From Phylloscopus collybita (Eukaryota; Chordata; Aves; Passeriformes; Phylloscopidae), in the NCBI GenBank assembly GCA_027886175.1, contig JAJNNQ010000004.1:3558001-3622000 (forward strand): DNA of 64,000 nucleotides, given 5' to 3'. The position numbers and the translations under genes were made by a program. The notes under the pieces are model-generated. The model was not told the origin of the DNA and searched no databases. It was given only the letters and a program-made list of their open reading frames with translations. Positions 33,501-46,400 of the stretch are shown here, piece after piece (position 1 is the stretch's first letter; every line of letters starts with the position of its first letter).

Positions 33501-36500
33501 TTAGAGGAAAGTTAGAACATGTGTAATGTTGTCCATTGTCATTCAGTTGAAGTTTTGGAGTTTGATACTTGGCAGAGAATATATGAAGGAGAATTTTCCT
33601 GGCACCCCAGCAGGTGAAATTTTATGCAGGAGCAATGTGAACAATATGTGATTTTCTAAATCCATTTTCTATGTGTTTAGTAAGAAATGTTTCTTTTGTT
33701 TTGTGATTTATCTGTTAAGAAGCATTTAGAAAAAAAACCTATACTGAACACTTTGATTCCTACAAAAAAGGTAATGGAAGAATGGTATTTTGTCTGCTTG
33801 TCCATAGGTTGTTTTCTGAAACTCAGTAGTCTCAGCCCACTGCTTCTAGATGAGATTTGCTATAAACTGGAGGCTACAACATTTTATGGACAGTCAGGGA
33901 AGATTTTGGCAAATTAGAGTACCTTAGTAAACATAATTTCACTGTCTATTGCTTGTTACAATATGTACCAAAGCGTTTAGTGTGCTTTAATGCTGCTGAT
34001 CTGTGTCTCTCAGTACTATCTGATATTTAAATTTTGTTTACTTCTTATGCAATCAAATTTATATTGTAGCAAAACTTCTGTCAGTGCTTGTGCCCATAAC
34101 TTGACAGTTTGAGAGATGTAGCCCATTGATTTCCAAATGAAATGTAACAAATCTTGTCAGAACAACACTGAATCACAGAATCAACACAGCTAAAATGGTC
34201 ACAAAGAGAGCATCTTCACAATGTGTACCATTTGTTCAGGGAGACAACTCTGGAAACTCAAGGAAGAAAATAATTACAAGTTACTAATGGCTTGGTGTAC
34301 TCTGTTCAAAGCCCTGCCCAGGTGTTTGTGTTCGTGCTCTGTCATGAAGGATTCTGTTGTAAAAAGAATTTTCTTTTTGAAAATAAAATTTTGACTGTCT
34401 GGAAGATGAGATTTCTTAGTCTTCCTCCAGTTCGGTCTCCTGTGTTTGTGTGCCAAGTATCTTAGATAGCATTTGGTAGGTGTGGATAAGAGATGGAGTT
34501 GAGCTTGAATTCATAATAAGTTTGAATCTGAAAATAGATCTTTGAAAGGAATTGACTTTTTTTTTCTAATCCAGAAATAAGCCAAGGAGGAGTTGCTGGA
34601 GATTGTCAATCTTGCAGCAATAAAATGAGAGAAGTCTAAACCTATAATAGGAAATATTCCTCTAAGCAGTCAAATCTTTGAGAAAGAATTGTTCTAGTGT
34701 GGTACACACTATGTGACCAGTATTTGCATCTCTAGCTCTCCTGCCGACTTGAGCAAAGTGTGTCCCAGTTCCTTATCTGTACAATTTAGTGCCATCCTGT
34801 GAAGAACAGATTACCTTCTCAAAGTCTGACCCACCATGTCCTCTCCTGATTCCCAGGCTCAGCCTGCAGGTGAGCTTCTCCATGGCCTTGTGCATGGAGA
34901 AACTACATGTGTGAGATCTGCATGTTAACAAGTGCCTTGTAGAACAGGGCTCAGGGTTCAAGCAGCCTAAAGTCTGCTGCAAAGGTCTGGCTTCTGCTTT
35001 GGGGCTTCAATATGGGACAGAAGTACAAATATATGTAGTTCAATCATTTAGAGTACCTTGGCAAACAGAAGTACACCGTCCATTGCTTGGTCTATATAAA
35101 TATATTAAAACATTTATCCTAAGGAAGATTAACCCCATCCTGTTGTAAGGAGCACCTCTCTAAGCAGAAAAATGCATTTTGCAGAATAAAGAAAGCTAGA
35201 GGGGGGAAAGGAAATATTCTCTGAGTTTTACTGCATAGAAAGGAAATTAAAAACAGGTTCTGCAAAAGTACAAAAGTACTTGCTTCCACCAAGTCTTCAG
35301 CTTATCAGAGATTAAAGTCTGTGTCACTGCTGAGTCCTCTGTTCTTGAATTTTTTTTTGCCCTCAGGCCAGTCCGACCTGTTCCCAGGAATGGCACAGAC
35401 ATCTTCAGGGGGTCGGGGAGCTGTGCTCATACATAAATAAGCTGATCTTTCTGATGTGAATCTCACAGCTCGTATTGATTTCCTTTTATCTGAAAGTACA
35501 CTGGAGTGGAAAAATGAAAACTTTTTCTTTTGGATTTGTTCTTCATTGGACTTTTATTATGTGTGAAAGCACAGTTTCTATTTCAAAGGCATTAGAAGAG
35601 AATTTTTATTTAACCCAGCAGAATCTGGACTGCAAAACCTTCTCTTTATCTTCTTTCTGAAGATTTCCAAAGTCAAATTTGAAGCAGTGAATAAGAAAAT
35701 TATAGATGTGTTGAATTAATAAAAGTCCCTCTCATCTAATGATGCATTTCCTGATTTTTTAAACTCTGGATTTAACAAAGTAGTTCAAAGAAGTGTTCTG
35801 GATAAAAGTTCCTTAACAGGAGTAGAAACAGGAATCTGTAAAGCCTGTCCTTCCTTACCTGGTGAAGCATAAGCATTCATAGCTGAGGTCTCATAGCCTT
35901 GGAGCCCCAAGTCCCCAGCTTTTCCCATGTGAGCTCTTACGAACTTTCCAGTGTATCCTGTGGACCACAGAATCCACAGCCAGAGAAAGAGATGGAGGTG
36001 TAAGAGCAACTCAGACCTCAGTGTTTTCTCATGGTGGTGTCATTATTGGTACCAGGCGGTGTATAAACAGCTGTAACTTAGCCAATTTTCTGTTCAGTCA
36101 CTTGCACACTGTGAAAAGTATATTAATTAGGTGAATTTCCTTTTTATAGTCCCATTAGTGATCTCAGATTGCTTGACTAGATATAGGAGAGCTAAAAAGT
36201 GAACAGTAAAAGGTTTAGCTGTTGAGTTACCAGTTTGCATTTGAAACATGCTAAGAAGTGATATAGCTTGTGTGGGAGCAGAACTTAGAAGCAATTGTGA
36301 GCAGATTTCTTATCTCAGACCACCTTGGGAATGGAATGCATCAGAAGATTTCAGCCCAAATAAGTTGGGAGACATTTAAAAGCTTCAGTGAAATCAGCAT
36401 GTGGTACTAGTAATTGAAATATGACATTGCCTACTCCCAAGTCCTGTGGTTAAATGCAAAGCAACTTGAATAACTCAAATTAATGAAATAACTCTAATCA

Positions 36501-38951
36501 GTACAGCAGGAGAGCTAGACTGTATGAACTTCTGCATTCACCTGTAACCATGCTTTTAAGGACTGTGAATGGTTTTGTAGCCTCTTGTGTTCTTTGTGCC
36601 GAATAAAAATTTCCATAAGTAGGACATTTGCTAACAAGTAGGTAAATACTTGAAAGTAGTGCAGTGCCAAGGTCAGATTTGCAATTGTGGTTACTCAGTC
36701 CTTTGAGGGCTTTAAATCTTCACAAGCCTAGTAAGTCTGGATTTAGAAAGTTATAATCCATACTGATGAAGGAAGATCCATAGGCATCAAGTGGGAACAC
36801 AGCTGATTTCTTTATAGAAGATGCTGTGGGGCTTTTTTTGAGCTGCTTCACTTAGCAAATGTGTGAAATCTTGCAGGAAGGAGGTACAAGCTCAAATACA
36901 ACCACCCCAGTGGAACTGACTAGGCACTGTCGTGGATATGAAAATTTACTCAATCTATGCAAATATCAAATCAAATCCTACAGCAATGTCCATCTACTGC
37001 TTAAGTTGGAAGGAGTTCTATCTGTCATGAGGAGCCAAACTGATATCAGGGAGAAGCTCAGAGTTTTATCTCAGTGAACTTGCACTGACTATGCAAGGAA
37101 ATACAGATCTGCCCAGGGAAAAGTAAAGAGATTTACTTTTCTGACTGTTTTAACAGCTGTGAAGTGTTTCAAAGATAAAAGTCACAAATATTTGTTTTAG
37201 TCATGGTTTGTTGCCATGTCCAGTGCAACTGTAATTTCTGTTATGCTTTCTGCCAGATATGTCAGACCATGAGCAGAGGGGTTTGTAGTTTTTTCTAAGT
37301 CTTTGTTTTATTTCTAAATGATTTTGATATTTTCTAGCACTCCTGAGCATTACATTTTTGCAATAACTTCCATCTAGTGCACAGGGGGAAAAGAAGAATT
37401 CAAAGGATTTTTAAGGTTGACTGGCACTTCGGTGTTGGTTGAGGCTGAGCTGGATTGGCATGTGCTGCCATGGTACTTCTAACTCAGCAAATGGCAGTGC
37501 TGGGGACCATGCTTGTACCTCCTAATGCCAGAGAGGACCCAATTCTTTCTCTGAGAGGTTGTGTGCAGGTGTTGATGGGTGAAGCTAGCTGCTATCTGAG
37601 GGAGGTGGGGGGGAGGTGTCGGGGGACAAGGCACACTTCTGGTTCATCTCTGATTTGGTTGAGAATGCAATGATGGCTCTGTAAAGACAAGTTTGTCCTG
37701 AGCCAGAGAAGATTAACAAACTGCACCAGCAAATCAAGGATGGACGAACTTGGTTGTTGCTGGCTTTTACAATTTAGGGCATCAGATGTACCTTCTTCAA
37801 AGCTGAGGCAAGGGAGTTAAAAAAACCAGAGTTTAAAAACAGGTTTGTGTTTTCCTTATTCACAGTTTCCTCCAGGAGAAGCTGTGAGTGACACATATAG
37901 GTGACTCCCACCATTCTCTTTTAGGAGACTGAACGAGCCTGTATGTGTGCACTTGGGGTTTTTTCGCCATGCTGTCACAAGTGTTCTCTATGGTCAAGTC
38001 ACCTCCAATCACACTGTGGGTCCAGTGCCAGACTCTAGTGGCACCAGCACTGCCACCAGTTGTGGTGGCGAGAAGCCTAAAAATGGTTACAAAACCCGTG
38101 AAAAGTGTGGAGAAGATTTTCATCTCTCTTTCAAGGCCAGGAAGGCTGAACAGGGCACTTACATTTCTTTGCATCCATGAAAGCTAGAAAGAGAACTTTT
38201 CCCCAGCAGAAATGATTTTGGTAAAATTTAATGATCACAGGAGGTGAAGATTAACATGCATGAGTCATAGATATTTCTGGCTCTGGATGCAAGCAGAAGT
38301 ACTATACTCAAGCATACATCCAATCTCTGTACAGCACAGCAGCAAAATTAAGCAGAGAGAAGACACTGACTTCAAACATCTTGGCAAAATTGCTTGTATT
38401 TTCTTGACTTTACCTTCAAGACTATCTGTAATTTACAGTAGGGCCCTTTTCTATTCTAGACTGAACCAGCAGGACTGATTTTTGGGTGTGAAAAGTGACA
38501 GTTTTTCTCAGTACCACTGAAGAATATGTTGAAATTATCTTAAGTTAGGATGTTCTTTAAATACTTTAGGTTGGTTAATTAAGACTTTCCTATATCAGCA
38601 AGAAAAGACTCCTAATCAGTGGAACAAACAGCATTTCTTAGTCCAGGACATCTGGTAACCAACCTATAAGTATGTAATAAATGAAAACGTTGTATGTCTA
38701 TGGATGTCACTGAATAAATCTGGCAAATGAGTCAAGGTCGCTGTTCCCTTGGAGGAACTGTCTGTATCGTAACACTGAAAGTCATGCCTAAAATATACAT
38801 GCCTTCCCTTGGGCATGTATAGAAGTTGGGATTACCTAACTTGTTTAAATGGAAACTATTAAGCTATCATAACAAGTGGGCTGTACTTGGGAAGTTACTA
38901 ACTTTGAACCTCTCTGTTTAAACAATGGTGCAGAGGGTCCTACTGATGTGC
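30560..38951. other. Non-coding, nothing recognised
   Basis: Unique-looking DNA with short simple repeats. A weak CR1-like end (AATCACAGAATCA near 34170) is too short to call. No gene or RNA recognised. Confidence 0.4.
32199..32240. repeat. CA-rich microsatellite
   Basis: ACACACGCATACACACACATACATACACACAC-type tract, interrupted, about 40 bp. Confidence 0.85.
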
Positions 38952-39075
38952 TTTATTTTTATTTTTATTTTTATTTTTATTTTTATTTTTATTTTTATTT
39001 TTATTTTTATTTTTATTTTTATTTTTATTTTTATTTTTATTTTTATTTTTATTTTTATTTTTATTTTTATTTTTT
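38952..39075. repeat. Perfect (TTTTTA)n hexanucleotide microsatellite
   Basis: About 20 uninterrupted copies of the 6-mer over 124 bp. Because 6 is divisible by 3, all frames stay open and produce Phe-Ile or Lys-Ile repeats that are not genes. Its purity suggests active length variation. Confidence 0.97.
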
Positions 39076-40249
39076 GGAAAAACTCTGTGCACACAGCACA
39101 AATCTGAAAAAAAGAAATCAATGTCTCTGTCAATGTGTAATTAGTGGCTTGATGCATACCAGGTGACAAATCCAATTTTGTGGACAATGCCACCATGGTT
39201 TTCGCTTTTCCCCTTCTGCTCAGAAGGGCACATGCAGCAGTGGAGGATTCTGGTGTGAAACAGGTGGCTCCAGCAAAGCAAGGAAGCTGTTCAGGCATAT
39301 TTTCTGTTGTTCATCTTTTACAATGCATGTTTTTGAAAACTGTTGAGAAATTATATAGGACTTGGAAATAATGAAACCATTTTCCTGGAATATTTTTATT
39401 CTTCTAGGAAAGCATGGCATCTGCAAGTGCTTCAGGCCTTTCACTACATAATATTACTTAAAATATAGGAAAACAGCTGGAAAACATTTTTATGAAATGC
39501 TGATGTGACATTTACAGAACTTTAGCAAAACTGATTTTACTACAATCTTTAAACTGTGATATTGTTGGGGAATTTAATGTTTCTAAAGGCCGTTTACTGT
39601 TCTTAAACACCATTAGTCACACTATTTTACCAGTAAAAGCCTTTCTTGTAGCTGATGATAATGTACTTTCTTTTTCCAGCTTTAATGAGGGAAGGGTGAA
39701 GGGATCAGAGATAGGAGATTGAACTGTGATGTAATTCCTCTCTACTTGGCTATTGTAGCTTGTGTGCACAGATGGGAAGATGAGCTATGCTTGTTTTGTC
39801 TGGAGTGGCATCAAGTGTGCCAGAATGCTGACAAATTTCAGAGGTGAACTGGTTAAAACTGCAGTTTCTCTCCTGTGGGGATATTGTGACATTTTCACAT
39901 ATTTTTCACACTTATGAAAAGGGGAAATGACACATTTCTCTTGCAGCTTTTATGAATTAATTTTTGAGTCAAGTTCCTCCTAGTTTCCAGCAGCCTGCCT
40001 GAAGAAAGCTGGGAGCCCCAGAGCGCCTACCTTTTCAGCTGAAAGGCTGTCTAGATGACTGGCATGTTCTCCCTAGCACCTGAAGGACCAGCTGTTCATA
40101 GGAAAACTTGGTCTAAACCCTACCCTACACACTCAGAATTGGACAGCATAACCAATGCTGTGAGGGAGTTTTGGGAGTAACTGGTCCCACTGTCTTGAGC
40201 AGCCACAACACTAACTGAGCTGTTGTGAGATTTTTGATGAGGATGCCAA
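39076..40249. other. Non-coding, nothing recognised
   Basis: No gene, RNA or repeat recognised between the microsatellite and the solo LTR. Confidence 0.4.
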
Positions 40250-40254
40250 ACAGC

Positions 40255-40955
40255 TGTCCTGGGTTGTGGAGCTGGGTTTTGTGTATTCTATTTCCATTTG
40301 TTTGAAGGCCTGACGCCTCATCTTAATAGGCCATTACCACCTCCCCAGCCTGTACCTTCCCCCCAGAGCGGTGCATCTGCATTTCTATACATCTCATGCC
40401 CTGGCAGTGGGGGGGAGGGGAGCAGGCAGTTTGTCTGGATTAAACGGCGACTCACAGACAGGAGAGGGGCCAGTTTTTCATCCGATTTTTCCTGGGAGGA
40501 AGACTGGACTTCATCTCACCAGATTCCACCCCACCATTTCCTGGACCCTCTCCTCATCATCGCCAGACCCCCTCCTCACCACCCCTGGATCTGCTTGTCC
40601 ACAGAATCATCTCTGCTCCAACAGAATCACGTCTGCCATGTCAGAAGGACTCACTTTTGGACTGCTTTCAACACCCTGAATTGCCAGGTCAGGTTGTGGC
40701 TCTGACTCTGTCAGGGCTTTCCAAAATTGTTGTTTATTTGTTTATTTGCTTGTTTGGTTGGGTGGTTTTGTTTCCTATTACATTTGTATTGTTAATATTC
40801 ATAGTAAAGAACTGTTATTCCTATCCCCAAAATCTTTGCCTGAAAGCCCTTGATTGCAAATTTTATAATTTGGCAGAGTGTGAGGGGCTTGCATTCTCCA
40901 TTCTAGGGAAACCCCTAGGTTCCTTGGCAGAAACCTGTCTTTCCAAACCAAGACA
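40255..40955 (+). mobile_element. Solo LTR (701 bp) with perfect 5-bp target duplication
   Basis: Starts TGTCCTGGGTTGTGG and ends CCAAACCAAGACA. The direct repeat ACAGC lies exactly at both edges (40250-40254 and 40956-40960). It shares its 5' end, its 3' end and internal blocks with the minus-strand LTR at 18661-19461. No PBS or coding sequence is attached. The 5-bp duplication points to an ERVL- or ERV1-like integrase class. Confidence 0.92.
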
Positions 40956-40960
40956 ACAGC

Positions 40961-42572
40961 TTTTTCCAATTAAGTAAAGACAGGTGTTTCTCAAAGAAAG
41001 CGTCAGAGAGGGATTTCTGCTCCCTCTTCTTATGGAGACCCAAGACCTCTTGCCATGATGGGAAAGAGGGCAGAGAGCTGGCATTTATAGGTCTCCTTTA
41101 AGAACCCTTTTTATTGTACTGATTTGCTGCCCAGTAAAATGTGAAAATGCAGAGATTCTTGACATTCCTCTTGATGTTTCAGGAATGTAGTCACAGGCAG
41201 TCACTTAAAACGTAAGATGATGTTCCCAGATTGCATCTTGTTTCTTTGATGCCCTTTCTGGAGCCAGGCACTGGTGTAGATTTGGGCATATTTTAACTGT
41301 TGTCCCTGGCATGTCAACCTCTGATAGAAACAGTCCATCCTTTTCCAGCCTCATTTTCACGAATCCTGGCCCATCTAAAAAGAACCTGAATGTCTGCAGG
41401 CAGTAGCCAAAATCACTGAGCAATGACATCCCTACTGTTGCCTGTTGTACAGTCTTGTATTAGAGCTGTCTGTGACATTTGTATTGTTTATGAAGCAAAT
41501 ACTTCTACACCCACTCCTGTTTTTGTTTGTTCATGTAAATTACAGCACTTTGCGACTTAATTGCTATGGGCTTTATGAAACTGCATTAAGGACCATGCTA
41601 ATTGTGGGCTTGCTCCCTTCCTATTTCAGAACAGATTTTGAAATTCTGTAATTGAAAGTATTTAATTTTTTGTAACCTTATATAATAAAATTGTGGATTA
41701 ATATGAAACAAGCTGAAATAATCTGGCTCTTCATCAGTGCAGAGATGTTTCTAGCAAAAGGTTTTGTGTTCTGGGAGTTTAGGTTGGTTTTCAGAACAGA
41801 GATCCTGGAAAATACTTAGGGGATTGGGAATTGATAATTGGCGAGAAGGGTTCTATGGAAATACCTGAGCTAACCCTCCTACAAGTATGAACTGTGGAAC
41901 CTACCCAACCTTCCCACCTGTCAGAACCAGCTTCATGACAGGTCACGGGAAGTGGTTTTGCCATGAGGTACAGGAATTTGTGGGAAATATTCAATGACAT
42001 GAACCATTTGGAAACATGAACATTCAGATGGTGGATCTGGCTCACTGCAGGACAACATCCTAGGTATTGCTGTAATGGGCAGCACAGCAGAGGGCCAAAT
42101 CCTTAGTTAGGAAATACGCTTTCAGAAAAGTTATGCTGCTGCGTTGATTTGGGATGGAGAACAACAATGAGCCATTGTTTCCTGAATGTCTTTATGAGCC
42201 CAGATACTCATACAAAATAGATCAACAAATTTGGTGAAGATGGTCTTTCTTCCCAGAGGCTGGCCAAAACTCCAGGCTGTGGATTAGACACTTATATCTG
42301 AGTTACCTATCAGGTCGCTTCACCTGTTCTGTCACTGGCTCTACACAACTATGAAAATGGTATAATATTCAGAAGTTCAGTGAACCAATCCTGCTTTTTG
42401 CTGATACTGTCTTTCACGGTACAGTTAAATCCATGAATATGAAGAGCAGCAGATGGCCCTGACAATTTGCAAAACATTCCTTTTGTGTGGTAAAATGTCT
42501 TTGTTATTTTTAACCCCATTTCATAGTTTATCTTCTTTCTATTTTATCTAATTCACTGTGGAAATGAAATGC
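40961..42572. other. Non-coding, nothing recognised
   Basis: No gene or repeat recognised. ATAATAAAAT near 41680 is an isolated polyadenylation-like motif. Confidence 0.4.
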
Positions 42573-43495
42573 TGTATTTGGTTTGCAGTGCCAGGTTTTA
42601 GTAGAGAGGAGGGGAGGGGAGGCAGTTGTAGAGGTGGTTGCTGTAAGAACCTGCTGGAAGCTTCTCCCATATTTGTCAGAGCCAATGCCAGATGGCTCCA
42701 GAACAGACCCAGCACTGGCTAAGTGTGAGCCAATCAGAGGTGGCAGTAATGACTCTGTGATAGCAACCTTAAGAAGGAAAAAACTGGTGGAGACTGTGGT
42801 GCAGCAGCTGTCCCATTGTAGAACATGGAGGTACATGAAGGGTGCAGAGATACACCCTCAGCCATGGCAAAGCCCCACACGGAAGCACGTGGATAACTGA
42901 GAGGAGATTGTGACCCCGTGGGAAGCCCATGCTGGAGCGCGGTCCTGTCAGGGACTTGTGGACCTGTGGAGAGAGGAGCCCATGCTAGAGCAGCTTTTCT
43001 GTCAGGATTGGTGATCTTCTCTGGAGCAGTTAATGAAGAACTGTAGCTCATGGGAAGGACTCAGACTCAAGAATTCATGGAGAACTGTTTCCTGTGGGAG
43101 GGACCCCATCCTGGTGCAGGAGAAGGATTCCTCTCCCTGAGCTGTGACAGGAACAGTGTGTGGTGTACTGACCCCCACATTCCCATCTCCCCATTCCCAT
43201 CTCCCTGTGCTGCTGCAAGGAGAAGGTAGAGCTGGGAAGCAGGGAGGGGTTGGGGAAGGTATTGATATTAGTTTTACTTCTCATTATCCTGCTCTGATTT
43301 TGGTTGATAATAATTTCAATTAATTTCCCCAAATCAAGTCAGCTTTGCTGTGACATTTGGAGAGTGATTTCTCCCTGTCCTTACCTCAACTCATGAACCT
43401 TTCATTGTCTTTTCTCTCCCTTGTCCAGTTGCAGAGGGGAGTGATAGAGTGGCTTTGGTGGGTGCCTGGGATCTGTCCAGGTTCAAACCACCACA
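42573..43495 (+). mobile_element. Solo LTR, passerine ERVL-type family
   Basis: TGTATTTGGTTTGCAG at the start and AAACCACCACA at the end. It has the repeated 'catgctggagcag'-type and 'ggaaggac' modules, 'attatcctgctctgatttt', 'aatttccccaaatcaagtcag' and 'gagtgatagagtggctttgg', which I associate with abundant songbird ERVL LTRs. Flanking pentamers (AATGC and AACAC) match only partly, so the target duplication is decayed or absent. It belongs to the same family as 49434-51018. Confidence 0.85.
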
Positions 43496-46400
43496 AACAC
43501 ATGATCACATAAACAAGAAATCTAACCTATACAAGAAATCAATCTTACATTGTCCCCACTTGTCCCCCAGACAAAGACTGGATGGTTGACTCAGAAAACA
43601 GGATTAATCTGTATATAAATTAAGCTGTATAAACTGAATATCAAAATATTACATAATGGCTTGTCAGCCAGGCTTTTACCTTAAAATAAAAAATTTCCAC
43701 CTTCCAAATGTTTGCAGGATTATCTGTGTGATTCACATTACAGCAGCATTATCAGCTCACGATACTCAACTAATATGTGTGGAATATAAGGATCCCTGGT
43801 TTATAGTGATATCTAGTTAAGAGCTATTCAGCAAGAGAGACAAATTTAAGAGGTAGAAAAGGTAATAAACAGATGTATATATAAGCCTTGATAAGTTGAC
43901 CAGAGCTGTTAGGTTAGGTCTTTGCAGGAACTAAGTGTAGTAGCCTCAGAGATGTTTAACTGGAACTTTCCAGTTAATGAAAAAGGAGAAAAAAGGATTG
44001 TCTTTTGTCTCCTGGGAACAAGTAAATTTATTATGAGATATTTGAGTGGGCTTGCACAACTGCACAAACTTTCCATGGGATTTTTAAGGGGATTGTGGAA
44101 ATGTGTGGGAATTCTCCTCAACTTTTTCTCTGTGCACATGGTCTTGTTAGTCTTTCTTGGATTCATCACTGTCAGTGAGCCAAAACCTCAGCATGCTCTG
44201 GGGTTTTCTATTGGCCAGTTACACATTTGTGTGAGGGGCATATGTGTGGTCATATATCCACGTCCTGTCAGATCAGTAACAGATTATTCCTGCCTGACCA
44301 AATGGATAAACCTGTTCATGGTATTATATGAATCAGAGTGGTGAGCAGAGTAAGTTTTTGTGTTCTTATGTTCACAAAAGCTGACTGCTTAGAGTATTAT
44401 TTCTTTGTAAAGTCATCTATGTTTTGAGGTTCATCTCTGGCATTGGGACAACTTCTCTTCTTTTTCCAAGAATGGATATTTGCCCAGTGATGAGTATAAA
44501 CACAGGCAAAGTTCTGTACTTGACACTGAAAGGATTCCTTTTTGCAAATTTTGTTTTGCCCTGCTTGTAAGACAGGTTTGGTTCTTCCTTGATCACCAAG
44601 AATGAGAACTTTTGATCATTTATTTTGGTCTGGTGTTGGAATTCATTCTTTTCCTAGTTTAGAATGGAAAGTCAGCTGGAAATGGTGATTATGAGCCTGT
44701 TGTATGCTGTGCATCAGCCTGAGGTGAGGTCTCTCTGTGCCTCATCCTTCTTCTCCTGCACCCAATTCTTAGGTGAAGTGACTGTAAAACAGTGAAGTGA
44801 TTGGCTTTTCTTTTGCTTTTGGAGGAGCACAGGTTTAACTGCCCACTGGATTGGTCCTGCGAACTTCAATGAGAATGAGCCTAGAAGAAAATCACTCAGA
44901 ATGTTTTCTCAATGTAGAAGAACTCCAGCCTATTTTCAACCTAAGTCCAAGGTTTTCTGTTCACAAAAAATGTATTTTAGTTTGGTTCAGCTGTGCAGGC
45001 CTTTCCTGTGAATCTCTTTCTGAGCTCTTACCACTGACAATGCATGTCACTAGTATATTCTTCCATCAGTGAAGGCCCACCCTGTGGTGTGCTGCATCAC
45101 TGAAGCATAAACAGCTGAATTCAATGTGCAATTGCAGGACAAAAAGATTCTAGCTATATCACTCTTCATAGGGTTTTCTCTGTCACCTTTCAGGATATGG
45201 ATTTTGGGGCCAAATTGAGAGCCCATGAGGAGATTTTGAAACATGGGTTGGGGTATTTCTGCCTGTCTGCAGTGATCAGTACTTTAAGCTTTCTGGCTAG
45301 ATGGACTCTGAGAGTTACTCTTCTCCACCTACCTTTGTGTCCTCTCAGTATTTATTGCAGAGATATAGAGGCAGATGAGCTTGGATTTGCAACCTAGCCA
45401 GCTGCATTAGTTCTGTGAAGAAGAACACAAATTAGTCTGGTTGATGAAGAATTGTAGTGGGAGAGGTTCATAGAAATGCTCTTTGTAATGAGGTTTGAAT
45501 AAGTCTGGTCACTGCAGGAGTCTTTTAACTATTTCAAGTCTGAATTGTTATCTTTCCTAAATTTCAGTGGAGGCATGTCCATAAGCCACTGTCTATTTCC
45601 TGCTTAGCAGAACCAGGTTGTATCACTGGCAGTCAAAGAAGATGATGAAATTCCTGAGCAATAGTCAGGCAACAGTGGGAGTATTTTTCCAGTGAGTTCA
45701 ATCCACAGTGTAAGTGCATTCTCTCTTGATGTTAACTAATGTGAAAAGCAAGCACTCCTCATAGGGAAGTTGTCCCTTTTTGGGTAAAGTCCTCTGTGGA
45801 TCCTAAAACTGTGTATTCCAAGTGACAGGGAATAAGTGTCACTGTGGGACAAGGGGCTTTTGCAAAGCTTGTCTAAAGCTCCCAGATGAATAGCAGAACA
45901 GGTTCATGAAGAGAAAACCCACTTCACACACCAAGGGAGAAGTACTTGTCTTGGTGCATTTTGGTGAATCCGGAGGATTGCTGGAATACTACTATAGGCC
46001 TCTGGCAAGACAATACAACAAGTGAGTGTTGTATGTCTAGCCTTGTTCCTCTCTCTGTTCTGGAAGCACTGTGAACTGTAATGTTCTGAGCAAGCACTGA
46101 CCAGAGCTAGCTCATGAGGACAGATGCAGTGAAGGTTTCAGACATGCCTCATGTAGTTCGCCCTGCTGTGCCCACCTGACTGCTCTGCAGTGGCAGTGGT
46201 TTTTAGTTTGCAAGAGTTAGATTACACACGCTTTTGGAATGCTGTGTCTGTTTCTCAAGAAAGATACTTTGCATTTGCCTCTGGATAGTTTTGTAGTAAG
46301 ATCTGAACACTTACTCTGGGTCTTTCCAAGATATAATTACCCTGTTGTCCTAATCATTTTCAGACTACATGTTATGTGTCCCTTGATTACTGTGGTATCC

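Noticed and set aside
34164..34240. CR1 3' end on the minus strand
   Set aside because: AATCACAGAATCA resembles the CR1 terminal repeat, but the following bases match too poorly to support a call.
38876..39298. Phe-Ile and Lys-Ile repeat frames
   Set aside because: They are a by-product of a hexanucleotide microsatellite.
43478..43495. tRNA B-box-like GGTTCAAACC
   Set aside because: It is the 3' terminus of an ERVL-type LTR, with no A box or cloverleaf upstream.
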